Shown here: one piece after another, positions 17,574 to 26,247 of the stretch
Numbering within the stretch: the stretch's first letter is position 1
Layout: each line of letters starts with the position of its first letter
Assembly (NCBI GenBank): GCA_019239415.1
Contig: JAFAZW010000066.1
Coordinates: forward strand, 1 to 64,000
Direction: 5' to 3'
Length of the DNA stretch: 64,000 bases
Source: Alphaproteobacteria bacterium
GTDB lineage: Bacteria; Pseudomonadota; Alphaproteobacteria; Sphingomonadales; Sphingomonadaceae
Notes under the pieces: model-generated
What the model was told of the DNA's origin: nothing
The model's database searches: none
What the model saw: only the letters and a program-made list of their open reading frames with translations
Program-made: the position numbers and the translations under genes

Positions 17574-17600
17574 CTCCGTTCGCGCGGAGCCTGTCGAAGC
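17574..17600. repeat. Family-A repeat, half copy, at a convergent junction
   Basis: CTCCGTTCGCGCGGAGCCTG followed by TCGAAGC is one arm of the element seen complete at 36604-36688 and 61241-61325. It lies in the 39-bp gap between the MBL gene stop and the rutA stop. Confidence 0.65.
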
Positions 17601-17611
17601 CTCCGCGTGCC

Positions 17612-18679
17612 CTAGGCAACACGGCCCCTGCTCTTCATCAGGGGCTGGATGCGGGTGCCGAAATCGTCGGTGCCTTTGAGGAAATCGTCGAAGACGAGGA
17701 GGACGCCGCCGGTGTTCGGGACCGTCGCGGCCTCGTCGAGCATACGGGCGATGCTTTCGTAGGAGCCGACGAGGGTGCCCATGTTGAGGTTGACCGCGCT
17801 CTCGCGGTCGGCGAGCTGGCGCACGTTGGTGGTGGCGCTCGTCTTGTCGGCGGCGCCCTGCGCGCCGAGCCACGCCACCGCCGCCTCGTCGACGCCCTCG
17901 CGATAGGCGATCCATTTCTCCATCGCCGCTTCGTCCGTCTCGTCGGCGATGACCATGAAGAGGGCGTAGATGCGCACGTCGCGGCCCGTCTTCGCCGTCG
18001 CCGCCATCAGCCGCTCGTTGTTGGAGGCGAAGGCGGTGGGCGTGTTGACCCCCTTGCCGAGGCAGAAGGCGTAGTCGGCCCATTGCGCCGAGAAGGCCAG
18101 GCCCTCGTCCGAGCTGCCGGCGCAGATGATCTTCATCTCGCCTTTGGGCTGCGGGCGGACGCGGCAGTCCTCCATCTGGTAATAGTCGCCCTTGAAGTCG
18201 GAGACGCCGGTCTCCCACAGCTCGCGCAGGATATGGGCATATTCGCCGAGCATCTGGTAGCGGTTGCGGAAATGCTCGTCGCCCGGCCACAGCCCCATCT
18301 GGCTGTATTCGGGACGCTGCCAGCCGGTGATGAGGTTGAGGCCGAAGCGGCCGTGGCTGATCGAGTCGATCGTGTTGCACATCCGCGCGCAGAAGGCCGG
18401 CGGGATCACCAGGGTCGGGCAGGTGGCGTAAAGGCGGATCTTCTCGGTGACGGCGGCGAGGCCGGCCATCAGGGTGAAGCTTTCGAGATTATATTCCCAG
18501 AACTCGGTCTTGCCGCCAAAGCCCCTCAACTTGATCATCGACAGCAGGAAATCGACGCCGTGGCGCTCGGCCTTGAGGGCGATTTCCTTGTTGAGGTCGA
18601 AGCTCGGCTTGTATTGCGGCGCGGCCTCGGAGATGAGCCAGCCGTTGTTGCCGATCGGTATGAAGATGCCGACTTCCAT
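17612..18679 (-). CDS. rutA: Pyrimidine oxygenase RutA
   Basis: Flavin-dependent oxygenase that opens the uracil ring using FMNH2 and O2 to give ureidoacrylate peracid. The 355-residue protein shows the luciferase-like fold and RutA-specific stretches: [32 protein letters not shown] and [20 protein letters not shown] (each cited only in part here). The ATG has GAGGAG 8 nt upstream. It is the last gene of the minus-strand rut cluster, 5 nt after rutD. RutA needs reduced flavin from a partner such as RutF, which is absent nearby. Confidence 0.94.
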   Translation of the reverse strand: MEVGIFIPIGNNGWLISEAAPQYKPSFDLNKEIALKAERHGVDFLLSMIKLRGFGGKTEFWEYNLESFTLMAGLAAVTEKIRLYATCPTLVIPPAFCARMCNTIDSISHGRFGLNLITGWQRPEYSQMGLWPGDEHFRNRYQMLGEYAHILRELWETGVSDFKGDYYQMEDCRVRPQPKGEMKIICAGSSDEGLAFSAQWADYAFCLGKGVNTPTAFASNNERLMAATAKTGRDVRIYALFMVIADETDEAAMEKWIAYREGVDEAAVAWLGAQGAADKTSATTNVRQLADRESAVNLNMGTLVGSYESIARMLDEAATVPNTGGVLLVFDDFLKGTDDFGTRIQPLMKSRGRVA

Positions 18680-18684
18680 GGGTC

Positions 18685-19488
18685 TCACTCCTCGGGAAAG
18701 GTTTCGCCCGCCAACCAGGGGAGGACGCGGGCGTGGAAATCTTCGGGCTCGACGATGTTGCTGGCATGGCCGCCGCAGAACTGGAGCATTCTGGTGGCGT
18801 TGGGCAGCCCCTCGGCGAGGGCGCGTGCGCAATGGCTCGGAACCAGGGCATCATCGGCCGTGGCGAGCACCAGGGTCGGCGCCGCAATGCCCGGCAGCCG
18901 CGCCCGTGCGTCCCACTCCCGAGCCGCGGCGACCCGCTTCTCGACCGCCGCCGCGCCCGGAAATTCCTCGAGCTGCTTCGCCGCAAGCCGGTCGAGCTCG
19001 TCCGAGGCGACGGTGATCCAATCGGGCGGATAGAGGAAGATGGGCTGCGCGCGCAGGTACATCGCCGCCCCGCTGTCGCGCAGCAGCGCGAGCCGCACGT
19101 CGAAGCAGCGGGCGGTATAGGCATCCAGGCTCGCCCAGCCGTTGAACACGACAAGCCTGTCCACCCGCTCGGGAGCGGCCTCCGCGAGCGCGAGGCCGAT
19201 CAGGCCGCCCAGCGCATGGCCGAGGAACCGCGCGCGGCCGATGCCGAGCGCATCCATCAGTCCGAGCACGTCGCGCGCCATGTCCTCGACCGTCACGTGA
19301 TCGGGAAGCGCGCGGTCGCTGCGCCCGGTGCCGCGGTGGTCGTAGAGGAGGACCCGATAGCGTGCGGCGAAGGTCGCAAGGTTCGGCGCCCAATAGGCCC
19401 CGGCGCCGCCGAGGCCGGCGGAGAGGATCAGCACCTCGCCATCCTCCGGCCCGTCCCATTCGTACCAGAGCCCCGCCGCGTGGGGCAT
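18685..19488 (-). CDS. rutD: Alpha/beta hydrolase RutD
   Basis: Aminoacrylate-hydrolysing or product-clearing member of the Rut pathway; cytosolic alpha/beta hydrolase of 267 residues. The nucleophile-elbow segment reads GHALGG, as in RutD proteins where the usual Ser is Ala. Other motifs are [10 protein letters not shown] and [15 protein letters not shown] near the C-terminus. Its ATG overlaps the rutC TGA by one base (TGATG). It is followed closely by rutA. The assignment rests on the family motif plus operon position. Confidence 0.9.
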   Translation of the reverse strand: MPHAAGLWYEWDGPEDGEVLILSAGLGGAGAYWAPNLATFAARYRVLLYDHRGTGRSDRALPDHVTVEDMARDVLGLMDALGIGRARFLGHALGGLIGLALAEAAPERVDRLVVFNGWASLDAYTARCFDVRLALLRDSGAAMYLRAQPIFLYPPDWITVASDELDRLAAKQLEEFPGAAAVEKRVAAAREWDARARLPGIAAPTLVLATADDALVPSHCARALAEGLPNATRMLQFCGGHASNIVEPEDFHARVLPWLAGETFPEE

Positions 19489-19871
19489 CAGCCGAGGTGC
19501 GCCACGCTCGCGATCTCGACGAGCAGGCCCGGCTTCACCAGGCCGCACTGGATGCAGTAGCGGGCCGGCTTCGCGCCCGGGAAGAATTCGGCATAGACCG
19601 CGTTCATCGCCGGATAGTCGGCCCAGTCGGCAAGGAAGATGTGGTTGAAGGCGACGTCGGCGAGGGTGGCGCCGGCCGCCTCGAGCGTGGTCCGGATCGT
19701 CTCGAGGACGTGACGGGTCTGCGCCGCGGCGTCGCCGGGATGGAGGACGCTGCCGCCTTCCCCGAGCGCGAGCGTGCCGGAGACGTAGACAATGTTCCCG
19801 GCCTTCGTCCCCGCCGAATAAGGCGCGATCGGCTTGGGGAACTGGCTCGGGTTGATGGATTCGAAGGGCAT
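19488..19871 (-). CDS. rutC: 3-aminoacrylate deaminase RutC (Rid family)
   Basis: A Rid/YjgF-fold protein of 127 residues, the same size as E. coli RutC. It converts 3-aminoacrylate (or its peracid) towards malonic semialdehyde. Signature segments: [10 protein letters not shown]-like [41 protein letters not shown] and the C-terminal [20 protein letters not shown] with the family Arg and Glu. I chose the ATG at 19871; another ATG at 19877 is two codons upstream and closer to the GAGGAG. Between it and rutB sits a REP-like hairpin, unusual inside an operon. Confidence 0.93.
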   Translation of the reverse strand: MPFESINPSQFPKPIAPYSAGTKAGNIVYVSGTLALGEGGSVLHPGDAAAQTRHVLETIRTTLEAAGATLADVAFNHIFLADWADYPAMNAVYAEFFPGAKPARYCIQCGLVKPGLLVEIASVAHLG

Positions 19872-19889
19872 CAGCATCTCTCCTCGAAA

Positions 19890-19927
19890 GGGGACACGTA
19901 CCTTTTCGCGAAAAAGTACGTGTCCCC
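19890..19927. repeat. REP-like hairpin inside the rut operon
   Basis: Twelve-bp perfect arms GGGGACACGTAC (19890-19901) and GTACGTGTCCCC (19916-19927), with an inner TTTT-CGCG-AAAA palindrome, form an almost fully paired 38-nt hairpin. The same end sequence recurs at 47546-47612. GGGGACACGTACTTT ends are known from REP elements mobilised by RAYT transposases; no transposase is present here. It lies between rutB and rutC and may attenuate or stabilise the message. Confidence 0.8.
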
Positions 19928-19935
19928 AAGCTCGG

Positions 19936-20661
19936 TCACTCCGCCACCTGTCCGAAGGCGCCGCAGAAGTCGGCGACGGTCGACACCCAGCCGAAGAATT
20001 TCTCGACATTGTAGACGCTCGCCTGCTGCAGGAAGGCGGGCCCGGCCTGGTGCGTCGCATCTTCGAGCATGATGCCAAAATATTCGAGGAAGAACCCGTC
20101 CCTGAGCGTCGATTCGACGCAGACGTTGGTGGCGATGCCGACGAGGACGATGTTGCGGATGCCGCGGGCGCGCAGCGTGCTGTCGAGCTGGGAGTTGAAG
20201 AAGCCGGAATAACGCGGTTTCGGGAGGACCAGGTCGCCGGGCTGCGGCTTCAGCGCCTCGACGAGATCATAGTCCCAGCCGCCGCGGGCGAGCAGCTTGC
20301 CCTGGAGCTCGGGCCGGTCGCGCATCGTCTTCAGCGCGTTCGACTTGTGCCAGTTCGGCGAGCCGGGGCCGCCCGCCTCGCGATACTCCTCGTCCCAGCC
20401 GTTCTGGAAATAGACGATGGTCATGCCGGCGCCGCGCGCGACGGTGAGGACCTTGGCGGTCTGGTCGATGACGGCGGCGGCGCCGCCGATGTCGAAGCCG
20501 GCGAGATCGAGATAGCCGCCGGGCGAGGCATAGGCGTTCTGCATGTCGACGACGATCAGCGCGGTCTCGTCGACGGCGACGCGGATCGGCTCCGGCCGCG
20601 CCGGCAGCGTGACGAACCGCCGTTCGCCCCCTTCCGCCGCCGCCCCTGCCGCTACCGTCAT
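19936..20661 (-). CDS. rutB: Ureidoacrylate/peroxyureidoacrylate amidohydrolase RutB
   Basis: Isochorismatase-fold hydrolase of 241 residues that removes carbamate from ureidoacrylate peracid. The catalytic triad is visible: D39 (VVDMQNAY), K148 ([10 protein letters not shown]) and C181 ([10 protein letters not shown]). RutB-specific context includes [14 protein letters not shown] and [19 protein letters not shown]. It is preceded by a nitroreductase gene (59-nt gap) and followed by a REP-like hairpin and rutC. Gene order here is B-C-D-A, not A-B-C-D-E-F. Confidence 0.94.
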   Translation of the reverse strand: MTVAAGAAAEGGERRFVTLPARPEPIRVAVDETALIVVDMQNAYASPGGYLDLAGFDIGGAAAVIDQTAKVLTVARGAGMTIVYFQNGWDEEYREAGGPGSPNWHKSNALKTMRDRPELQGKLLARGGWDYDLVEALKPQPGDLVLPKPRYSGFFNSQLDSTLRARGIRNIVLVGIATNVCVESTLRDGFFLEYFGIMLEDATHQAGPAFLQQASVYNVEKFFGWVSTVADFCGAFGQVAE

Positions 20662-20720
20662 GCCCGCTCCCTTCGCCGGCGAATGTTCACGAGAAGCCGG
20701 CGTTGCACAAGGGCCGCCGG

Positions 20721-21308
20721 TCAGGCAGGGAAGCGGCCATGGAAGACCGTCTCCGCGAGCGGGCGGCGGCCGCTCGGCACCTCGCGGTCGCGCAGCTTCC
20801 CGGCCAGGGCGGCGGGGTCGCCGAGGCGCCCCACCGCGACTGCCGCCTCGATGCGGAATCGCTCCGGAACGCGCAGCTCGACGCGGGCGCGCTCGAGCTC
20901 GATGCCGGACATGCCGTGCGCCTGGTAGCCGAGCTTCGTCGCCTGGAGAGCGAGGCAGGCCCAGGCCGCGCCGGCGTCGAAGCTGTGCGTGAGGGAGGGG
21001 GCGGGGGCGCCGTCCTTGCCGGCGAAGGGGAGGGTGTCGGAAAGGATGTAGACGAGCGCCGCGGCGGCATGGGCCCAACCCTGGTTCCAGGGGATGAGCA
21101 GCGAGAGGAACAGCGGCCAGTCGTCGTCGCCGCGGCGCGCATAGAGGAAGCGCCAGGGCTGCGAGTTGAAGGCGGAAGGCGCCCAGCGCGCCGCTTCGAA
21201 GAGGCTGTGGAGGTCGGCCTCGGGAATCGGTGCCGGATCGAAGGCGCGCGGCGACCAGCGCTCGAGGAAGAGCGGGTCGATCGGGTGGTCCGGCTGGCGG
21301 GTCGACAT
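20721..21308 (-). CDS. Nitroreductase-family FMN oxidoreductase
   Basis: A 195-residue nitroreductase-fold protein with [12 protein letters not shown] and [15 protein letters not shown] near the N-terminus, typical FMN contacts of this superfamily, and [13 protein letters not shown] later. It sits at the head of the rut cluster, where it could fill the RutE role (malonic semialdehyde reduction). Its motifs are those of general nitroreductases rather than canonical RutE, so no symbol is given. I chose ATG 21308 ([14 protein letters not shown]); an ATG at 21374 adds a tail of low-quality composition. Confidence 0.87.
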   Translation of the reverse strand: MSTRQPDHPIDPLFLERWSPRAFDPAPIPEADLHSLFEAARWAPSAFNSQPWRFLYARRGDDDWPLFLSLLIPWNQGWAHAAAALVYILSDTLPFAGKDGAPAPSLTHSFDAGAAWACLALQATKLGYQAHGMSGIELERARVELRVPERFRIEAAVAVGRLGDPAALAGKLRDREVPSGRRPLAETVFHGRFPA

Positions 21309-21380
21309 GGATGGCGCTCCGGCGTTCGTCGCACCGTCCCCTGCATCAGGGCCGGCCAAGTTTCCATCCCGCATGCGCCG

Positions 21381-21941
21381 TCAGATGCGCTTCAGCACCG
21401 CGCCCGTCAGCACTTCCGAAGCCACGCCGATGGCGAGGCCGGCGCCCACGTCGGTGGGATAATGGGCGCAGCGCGGAACCTGGGCGAGCGCGAGCAGGCC
21501 GGCGGCGGCATAGGCGGGGGCGGCATGTTCCGGATAGGCGCGGGCGAAGGCGCGGGCGACGGCGGCGGCGCCCGCGGAATGGCCGGAGGGGAAGCTCGTC
21601 TCCTCCTTCGACGTGTCGCCGCCGGGGCGAGGCCTGGCGTCCTTGCCGGGCTTGTCCGCCGAACGGGGCCGGGTGCGGTCGACGCGCTCCTTGACCGCGT
21701 CCTTGACCAAAGTCGCCAGCGTGTGGGCGGCGAGCATCGCCACGCCGGCCCGGGCGAGGCGGCGGTCGCGCGCGAACAGGCCGACGGCGATGAACGACGC
21801 GCACAGGATCCGCAGCGGCGGCTGGTCGCCGAGGTCCGCGACATGTTCGAGGAGCTTGACGGGCGCGGTGTCCTCGTAGCGGCGGGCGAGGCGGGCCACG
21901 GCGGTGTCGGCCGCGAAGGCGGTGTCGGCGGCGTCAGCCAT
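21381..21941 (-). CDS. PAP2-family membrane phosphatase
   Basis: A 186-residue type 2 phosphatidic-acid phosphatase-like protein. The three PAP2 motifs are present: KERVDRTRPR (KxxxxxxRP), SFPSGHSAGA (PSGH) and RCAHYPTDV (SRxxxxxHxxxD-like, with Cys replacing the Ser of the usual S-R pair). The hydrophobic segments around them are alanine-rich helices. The substrate could be a lipid phosphate or undecaprenyl pyrophosphate; not resolvable here. Its ATG overlaps the end of the upstream HAD gene by 8 nt. Confidence 0.88.
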   Translation of the reverse strand: MADAADTAFAADTAVARLARRYEDTAPVKLLEHVADLGDQPPLRILCASFIAVGLFARDRRLARAGVAMLAAHTLATLVKDAVKERVDRTRPRSADKPGKDARPRPGGDTSKEETSFPSGHSAGAAAVARAFARAYPEHAAPAYAAAGLLALAQVPRCAHYPTDVGAGLAIGVASEVLTGAVLKRI

Positions 21942-22617
21942 GGCGGGCAAAGGGCGAGCCGTCATAGTCGGCGAGAAGGTGCGCCGCGCCCTCATAGAGT
22001 GCGATGGCGCCTTCCGCGCGCAGCTCCGCCGCGGCGAAGCCGCCGGAGAGGAAGCCGACCGCCTTCAGCCCGGCCCGGCGGGCGGCCTTGATGTCCCAGG
22101 GCGAATCGCCGACGACGAGCACCTCCGCCGGCGGGATCGGCGCCACCTTGGCAAGGGCGGCTTCGAAGATGTCGGGACAGGGCTTGGAGCTTTCGACGTC
22201 GTCCTTCGAGGTGAAGGCAGCGACGAGATCCTCCGCGGCGATCAGATCGAGGTGGAACGCCACTTCCGCCTTGGACGAGGAGGAGGCAAGGACGATGCGG
22301 ATCTCGTCTTCGACGAGGCGTTCGAACAGGTCCCGCACCCCGGGGAAGGGGACGGCGCTGGGGAGGTAGTCGCGCTTGAACAGGTCGCCGCGCCAGGCGT
22401 CGATCTCCTCGCGCGCCGCCTCGTCGAGGTCGGGAAGCAGGGTCGGAATCAGATTGTCCCCGCCCTTGCCGATTTGGGTGCGGATGAGGTCGAGCGGAAA
22501 ATCGTGTCCGAAATGGCGGAACGCTTCCCGCCAGGCGACGGCGTGGAGCGCGTTGGTATCGACGAGCGTGCCGTCGACGTCGAACAGCACGGCGCGGGGC
22601 GGGGGAGTGGATGCCAT
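21934..22617 (-). CDS. HAD-family phosphatase (phosphoglycolate phosphatase-like)
   Basis: A 227-residue haloacid-dehalogenase hydrolase with the motifs FDVDGTLVDT (nucleophile Asp), LASSSSKAEV (motif II Ser), K of ESSKPCPDIF and VGDSPWDIKAARRAG. The cap insertion between motifs I and II is helical (subfamily IA). The ATG at 22617 was preferred to 22677. The family dephosphorylates small phosphometabolites, and the substrate cannot be told from sequence. Overlaps the PAP2 gene, forming a two-gene unit upstream of the nitroreductase-rut cluster. Confidence 0.9.
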   Translation of the reverse strand: MASTPPPRAVLFDVDGTLVDTNALHAVAWREAFRHFGHDFPLDLIRTQIGKGGDNLIPTLLPDLDEAAREEIDAWRGDLFKRDYLPSAVPFPGVRDLFERLVEDEIRIVLASSSSKAEVAFHLDLIAAEDLVAAFTSKDDVESSKPCPDIFEAALAKVAPIPPAEVLVVGDSPWDIKAARRAGLKAVGFLSGGFAAAELRAEGAIALYEGAAHLLADYDGSPFARHG

Positions 22618-22692
22618 CACGTTTGCGTAAAGACGCGCGCCGCTTCCCGGTTCCGGGCGAGGGTCATCGTGATGCACCGGAGCACCGGCCCT

Positions 22693-22780
22693 TTCATCCT
22701 GCTGAACCTGGTTCAGCGTCCAGGGTGGAGACGGCAGGGCGGATGGAAATTTGGACCCTGGACCGAGTTCAGGGTGACGA
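22693..22780. repeat. Dispersed inverted repeat, family B, copy 2
   Basis: Reads TTCATCCTGCTGAACCTGG at the left and GGACCCTGGACCGAGTTCAG then GGTGACGA at the right, with TTCAGCGTCCAGGG pairing to CCCTGGAC. Closest in structure to the copy at 63698-63784. It lies between two minus-strand genes, not at a convergent junction. Confidence 0.7.
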
Positions 22781-22851
22781 CAGCGGCGCGATCGCGCCTG
22801 CCGTCACCCCCAAGGGGTCCGGCGCCGCGGCTTGGGCGGACCGCGCAAAGG

Positions 22852-22885
22852 AAAAGGCTCTGCCGTGGGAGCGGCAGAGCCTTTT
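22852..22885 (-). terminator. 13-bp hairpin terminator after the 27-residue ORF
   Basis: Perfect arms AAAAGGCTCTGCC (22852-22864) and GGCAGAGCCTTTT (22873-22885) with an 8-nt loop. On the minus strand the hairpin ends in CTTTTCCTTT, a good rho-independent signal 45 bp after the stop of the small ORF. Confidence 0.8.
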
Positions 22886-22930
22886 GAAATTGAAACCACG
22901 GTAGCCCGGGGTTTCGAGCCACTTGGCCGA

Positions 22931-23014
22931 TCAGCCCTTTCCGCCCGTGCTGCCCCAGCCCGACCCGAAAAGGTAGTCGTAAATGCTGCGAGCGGGCTTC
23001 TGCTGCTTCTGCAT
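22931..23014 (-). CDS. 27-residue small protein with RBS-covering hairpin
   Basis: ATG at 23014 opens a 27-codon frame ending in TGA: MQKQQKPARSIYDYLFG then SGWGSTGGKG. A Shine-Dalgarno GGGGAAAG lies 3-10 nt upstream and forms the 3' arm of a 9-bp hairpin (23022-23065). A strong terminator follows. The order is 5' hairpin, SD, ORF, terminator, so it looks like a complete small gene even though it is short. The product has a basic N-terminus, an aromatic centre (IYDYLF) and a Gly/Ser tail. No family recognised. It lies 97 bp downstream of the EAL gene on the same strand and could be cotranscribed or have its own promoter (TTGCTA at 23092-23097 as a -35 candidate). Confidence 0.6.
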   Translation of the reverse strand: MQKQQKPARSIYDYLFGSGWGSTGGKG

Positions 23015-23021
23015 CTGCTTT

Positions 23022-23065
23022 CCCCGTTGCGTTTGGCCACGGCGCGAATCGCCGCGGCAACGGGG
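23022..23065 (-). promoter_or_regulatory. 5' leader hairpin masking the RBS of the 27-residue ORF
   Basis: Outer arms CCCCGTTGC (23022-23030) and GCAACGGGG (23057-23065) are perfect, and an inner CGGCG/CGCCG stem (23040-23044/23050-23054) lies between them. In the minus-strand RNA the 3' arm GCAACGGGG ends in the GGGG of the Shine-Dalgarno. Folding would hide the RBS, as in RNA thermometers or translational switches. The trigger is unknown. Confidence 0.55.
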
Positions 23066-23111
23066 ACGTAGGTAAACAAAACGTTAAGCCTTAGCAAGCG
23101 ATTCACCATTT

Positions 23112-25430
23112 TCAGGCAACAAGGCTGTTTCTCCAGCCCGGAATGAATGGCGTTAAGTGCTTGAAAGTCATTGGTTTCGCGAAATAAAAGCCCTGCACGA
23201 TATCGCAGCCCATGGCCGCAAGCGTCTCAAAAGTGGCCATATCCTCGACCCCTTCGGCTACCACCTTGTGCCCCAGCGAGTGGGCGAGCTGGATCGTGGA
23301 GTGGACCATGAGTCGGTCGCTCTGGCTCTTGCCGACGGCCTGGACGAAGCTCTTGTCGATCTTGATCTCGCTCGCCGGCAGCCGCTTGATATAGTCGAGG
23401 GTCGAAAGGCCGGTGCCGTAATCGTCGATCGAAATCTGCACGCCGCGGGCGCGCAGGCGGTGGAGCGGGGCGAGATCCGCCTCGGCGCGGGCGAGAGTTG
23501 CCGTCTCGGTGACCTCGAGGGTCAGGCACTCGGGTGGCAGCTTGAACTTGGCCAGCAGCTCGAGAACGCGCTCTTCGAGCGGGAAGGCGCCGAGCAGCTT
23601 CGGCGACAGGTTGACGGACATGTTGAAGTGCGGGCAGCGCTGGACGGCGAGCGAGCCGGCGCGGATCGCGCGGTCGAGCACGAACTCGGTGAGCTTCTCG
23701 ATGCGCCCGCTCTGCTCGGCGGCGGGAATGAACTCCATCGGGCTGATCTCGCCCTTGGTCGGATGGGTCCAGCGCACCAGCGCCTCCGCGCCGACCGCCC
23801 GCTTGGTCTTGACGTCGATCTTCGGCTGATAGGCGACCCAGAGGTCGCCCGCGCCGATCGCCGCGTCCAACTGGCTGAGGATCGACAGGCGCCAGGCCGC
23901 ATCATCGTCCTTGCCGGGCTCGTAGCGCTTCCACTTCCGCGATTCGGCGGCCGCCTCGTCGGCGGCTGCGAGAGCCCCGCCGAGCCGGCCGGCGACCGAC
24001 CGTACCTCCGCCGAATCGACGCCGAAGGCGATGGTGAGATCGAACCGGTTCTCGCCGACGACGACGGGGCTGCGGAAGAGGGCGTGTAGCGCGCCCAAAT
24101 GTTCCTCGAGCTCCGTCTGGACTGGCGCGAACCATGCGAAGATCCCTTCGTCCCCCTGATACACCGTGGTGGCGGTGCCGACGGCGAGACGGGCGGCGAT
24201 CTGCTCCGCAAGCGTCCGCTCGTCGTCAGTCTGCAGCGCGGCGCAAATTTGCGCATAGTTGAGCACGCGGGCCGCCACCAGCGGCGCTCCTCCCTCCGGA
24301 GTGGCGCGCCGCAGGGCGTTTAGATTGGGAAGGCCGGTCGTGAGATTGATCGTACCGCGTTCGCTGAGCGCGCGTCGGAAACGGAGCCACGCATGCACCG
24401 TCCCGGAGCCGACCAGCGTGAGCAGGGCGGGCACGATCTCCGCGCGTATATTGTGACGTTCCAGGACCAAAGGCAGGAGCAAGGTCGCCGCGATCGAAAC
24501 CCCGAGGACGGCAATGGCGCTCTCCGCCCGGCGACAGAAGATGGCCGTGCCCGCGGCGATCGAGGCGAGCAGCAGCGGCAGCCACCACCCGATCACGATC
24601 GGCGCCCCGCGCAACAGCGTCTCGGCGCCGAGGACTTGCGCATATACTCCCGGCGAAGGCCCGTGCCGCGGCATGATGAACTCATCGCCGAGACGCAAGG
24701 TCGCCGGGGCAATAATCGCCGTCTTGCCCGCCAAAGCCGCGCTCGACACGCGTCCATCGAGGATGTCCACGGCGCTGAACACCGGAACGGATTTCGGATC
24801 GATCGAATAGTCGATCGGGAACATTCCCCCGGTCGGCCCTTCCACTCGCGCGAGGGAGGCTGCGAAGGAAGGATAGTCGCGGCGGCCGTACGTTAACGCG
24901 TACGGGATGTTCCAGATCGATCCGTGCGCCATATATTGCGCATTGATGCTGCCCAGCCGCGCCTGACGACGGAGCGGTTCATACGGAAAGCTGTCGACCC
25001 GCTTGCCGGTAAGCGGATCCACGACGAAACGGAGCGCCAGCGTCGCGCGCCCCCCGAGTCGGCCGAGGGCGGCGGCGAACGCCCGGTCCTCAGCCGCGGT
25101 GCTGGCCAGCGAGAAATCGAGGTCGAAGAAAACGCGCTCGGCGCCAAGGCCGTTGAGGCGATCCGCAAGCTTCGCATGAACGCTACGCGGCCAGGGAATC
25201 TGCGGAATCCTGTCGACGCTGCGTTCGTCCATGGCGATGACGACGAACTTGCCGCTCGCCTTGTGCTGATTGGCGTGGGCTCGGGCCAGGTAGAGGAACT
25301 GTTCGAGCGGCTGCCCCAGATCGAGCAGCCCGAACAGCAAGGCGACGAGGCCGACCCAGAAGAGGATGCGCGAGCGCGGGTCGCGTCCCACGCCGCGCAG
25401 CCGCTTTGCCATGCCCTTCTTCCCGCCCAT
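23112..25430 (-). CDS. CHASE2 - degenerate GGDEF - EAL c-di-GMP phosphodiesterase
   Basis: Membrane sensor of about 772 residues. After an N-terminal helix (RILFWVGLVALLFGLLDL) comes a periplasmic CHASE2 domain (AMDERSVDRIPQIPWPRSVHA, FFDLDFS, PGVYAQVLGAETLLRG, quoted in parts), then helices near residues 290-350. A GGDEF domain follows whose signature reads Q425-G-D-E-G429, so cyclase activity is unlikely. The C-terminal EAL domain is well conserved: E549-A-L-V-R-W, NLSPKLL, EVTETATL, DDYGTG, KIDKSFV and EGVE. It should hydrolyse c-di-GMP in response to an envelope signal. ATG 25430 is used; ATG 25412 and TTG 25451 are alternatives. Two PilZ proteins lie 10 kb away as potential effectors. 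Confidence 0.9.
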   Translation of the reverse strand: MGGKKGMAKRLRGVGRDPRSRILFWVGLVALLFGLLDLGQPLEQFLYLARAHANQHKASGKFVVIAMDERSVDRIPQIPWPRSVHAKLADRLNGLGAERVFFDLDFSLASTAAEDRAFAAALGRLGGRATLALRFVVDPLTGKRVDSFPYEPLRRQARLGSINAQYMAHGSIWNIPYALTYGRRDYPSFAASLARVEGPTGGMFPIDYSIDPKSVPVFSAVDILDGRVSSAALAGKTAIIAPATLRLGDEFIMPRHGPSPGVYAQVLGAETLLRGAPIVIGWWLPLLLASIAAGTAIFCRRAESAIAVLGVSIAATLLLPLVLERHNIRAEIVPALLTLVGSGTVHAWLRFRRALSERGTINLTTGLPNLNALRRATPEGGAPLVAARVLNYAQICAALQTDDERTLAEQIAARLAVGTATTVYQGDEGIFAWFAPVQTELEEHLGALHALFRSPVVVGENRFDLTIAFGVDSAEVRSVAGRLGGALAAADEAAAESRKWKRYEPGKDDDAAWRLSILSQLDAAIGAGDLWVAYQPKIDVKTKRAVGAEALVRWTHPTKGEISPMEFIPAAEQSGRIEKLTEFVLDRAIRAGSLAVQRCPHFNMSVNLSPKLLGAFPLEERVLELLAKFKLPPECLTLEVTETATLARAEADLAPLHRLRARGVQISIDDYGTGLSTLDYIKRLPASEIKIDKSFVQAVGKSQSDRLMVHSTIQLAHSLGHKVVAEGVEDMATFETLAAMGCDIVQGFYFAKPMTFKHLTPFIPGWRNSLVA

Positions 25431-25483
25431 GCCGGCCGGTGTCGCAGGCAATGGTTAACAAAGCCGTAATCGACCCGTTTCGG

Positions 25484-26173
25484 TCAGGATGCGCCGTCTT
25501 CGTGCCAGCGCACCACCTCCCACCCCTCGGCCGCGGCAAGGCGGGCGAGGGGCGCATTCGGGTTGGCCGCGACGGCTTCGTCGGCGAGGCGGTGCATCGG
25601 CGCGTCGCTGTGATGGTCGGAATAGAAGCGGATGTGGACGCTGTCGCGCGCCAGACCCTCGCGCTCGAGCCAGGCCTCGACCATGTCGCGCTTGGCGTCG
25701 CCGTAGCAGTTCGCACCGTCGATGCGGGCGACGATGCGGCCGTGGGCGTCGGTCAGGGTGCGCGTGGCGATGACGTCGTCGAAGCCGAGCGCCCGGCCGA
25801 TCGCGGCCGCATAGAGCTCGTAGGAGGCGGTGGCGAGGACGAGGCGGCGGCCGGCCCTGCGGTCCGCGGCGATGGCCGCGCGGGCGCCGGGAAGGACGTT
25901 GGCGGCGAGCTGGGCGGCGGCGAAGCTCTCCACCACCGGCTTCAGCCGCGCCGGATCGACGCCGCGGCCGACGAGCAACGTGTAGTTCAGCTCCTTGAGG
26001 CGGGCACGGTCGAGCAGGCGGAGGGCGTAGGCGAGGGTGAGGAGCCCGGCGACGGGGAGAAGGAGCAGGCGCCAGGGCGCGAGGCGACGCGTGGCGTGGA
26101 GCAGGAACGGCGTGTAGGTCGCGCGGCGGGTGATGGTCTTGTCCATGTCGTAAATGGCGAGGCCGACCTTCAT
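25484..26173 (-). CDS. HAD-IB family phosphatase (SerB-like)
   Basis: A 229-residue HAD hydrolase of subfamily IB. Motif I is YDMDKTITRRATYTPFLLHA (DxDxT), motif II LATASYELYA, and motif III/IV is YSDHHSDAPM, with SDHHSD typical of the IB group that acts on phosphoserine or lysophospholipid-like substrates. A hydrophobic stretch (LAPWRLLLLPVAGLLTLAY) near residue 35 suggests membrane contact. Divergent from the Mla-type operon, 74 bp away, which fits a role in envelope lipid metabolism, though this is inference. Confidence 0.87.
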   Translation of the reverse strand: MKVGLAIYDMDKTITRRATYTPFLLHATRRLAPWRLLLLPVAGLLTLAYALRLLDRARLKELNYTLLVGRGVDPARLKPVVESFAAAQLAANVLPGARAAIAADRRAGRRLVLATASYELYAAAIGRALGFDDVIATRTLTDAHGRIVARIDGANCYGDAKRDMVEAWLEREGLARDSVHIRFYSDHHSDAPMHRLADEAVAANPNAPLARLAAAEGWEVVRWHEDGAS

Positions 26174-26247
26174 GGAACCGCCCCATCCACCGCGCGTAGC
26201 CTTCTGTCCAGCTTGCAGCCCCGGGGGAATTGAAGCATGTCGCGCGG

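Larger units (their letters stand above)
22618..22930. other. Intergenic region: family-B repeat and terminator
   Basis: No gene is supported in these 313 bp. They hold the HAD promoter region, a family-B repeat (22693-22780) and a 13-bp hairpin terminator (22852-22885). Confidence 0.6.

Noticed and set aside
20721-21308. RutE proper
   Set aside because: Motifs are those of general nitroreductases; canonical RutE motifs are not seen. Role remains open.
24130-24160. Active diguanylate cyclase in the CHASE2 protein
   Set aside because: The GGDEF site reads QGDEG, so cyclase activity is unlikely.
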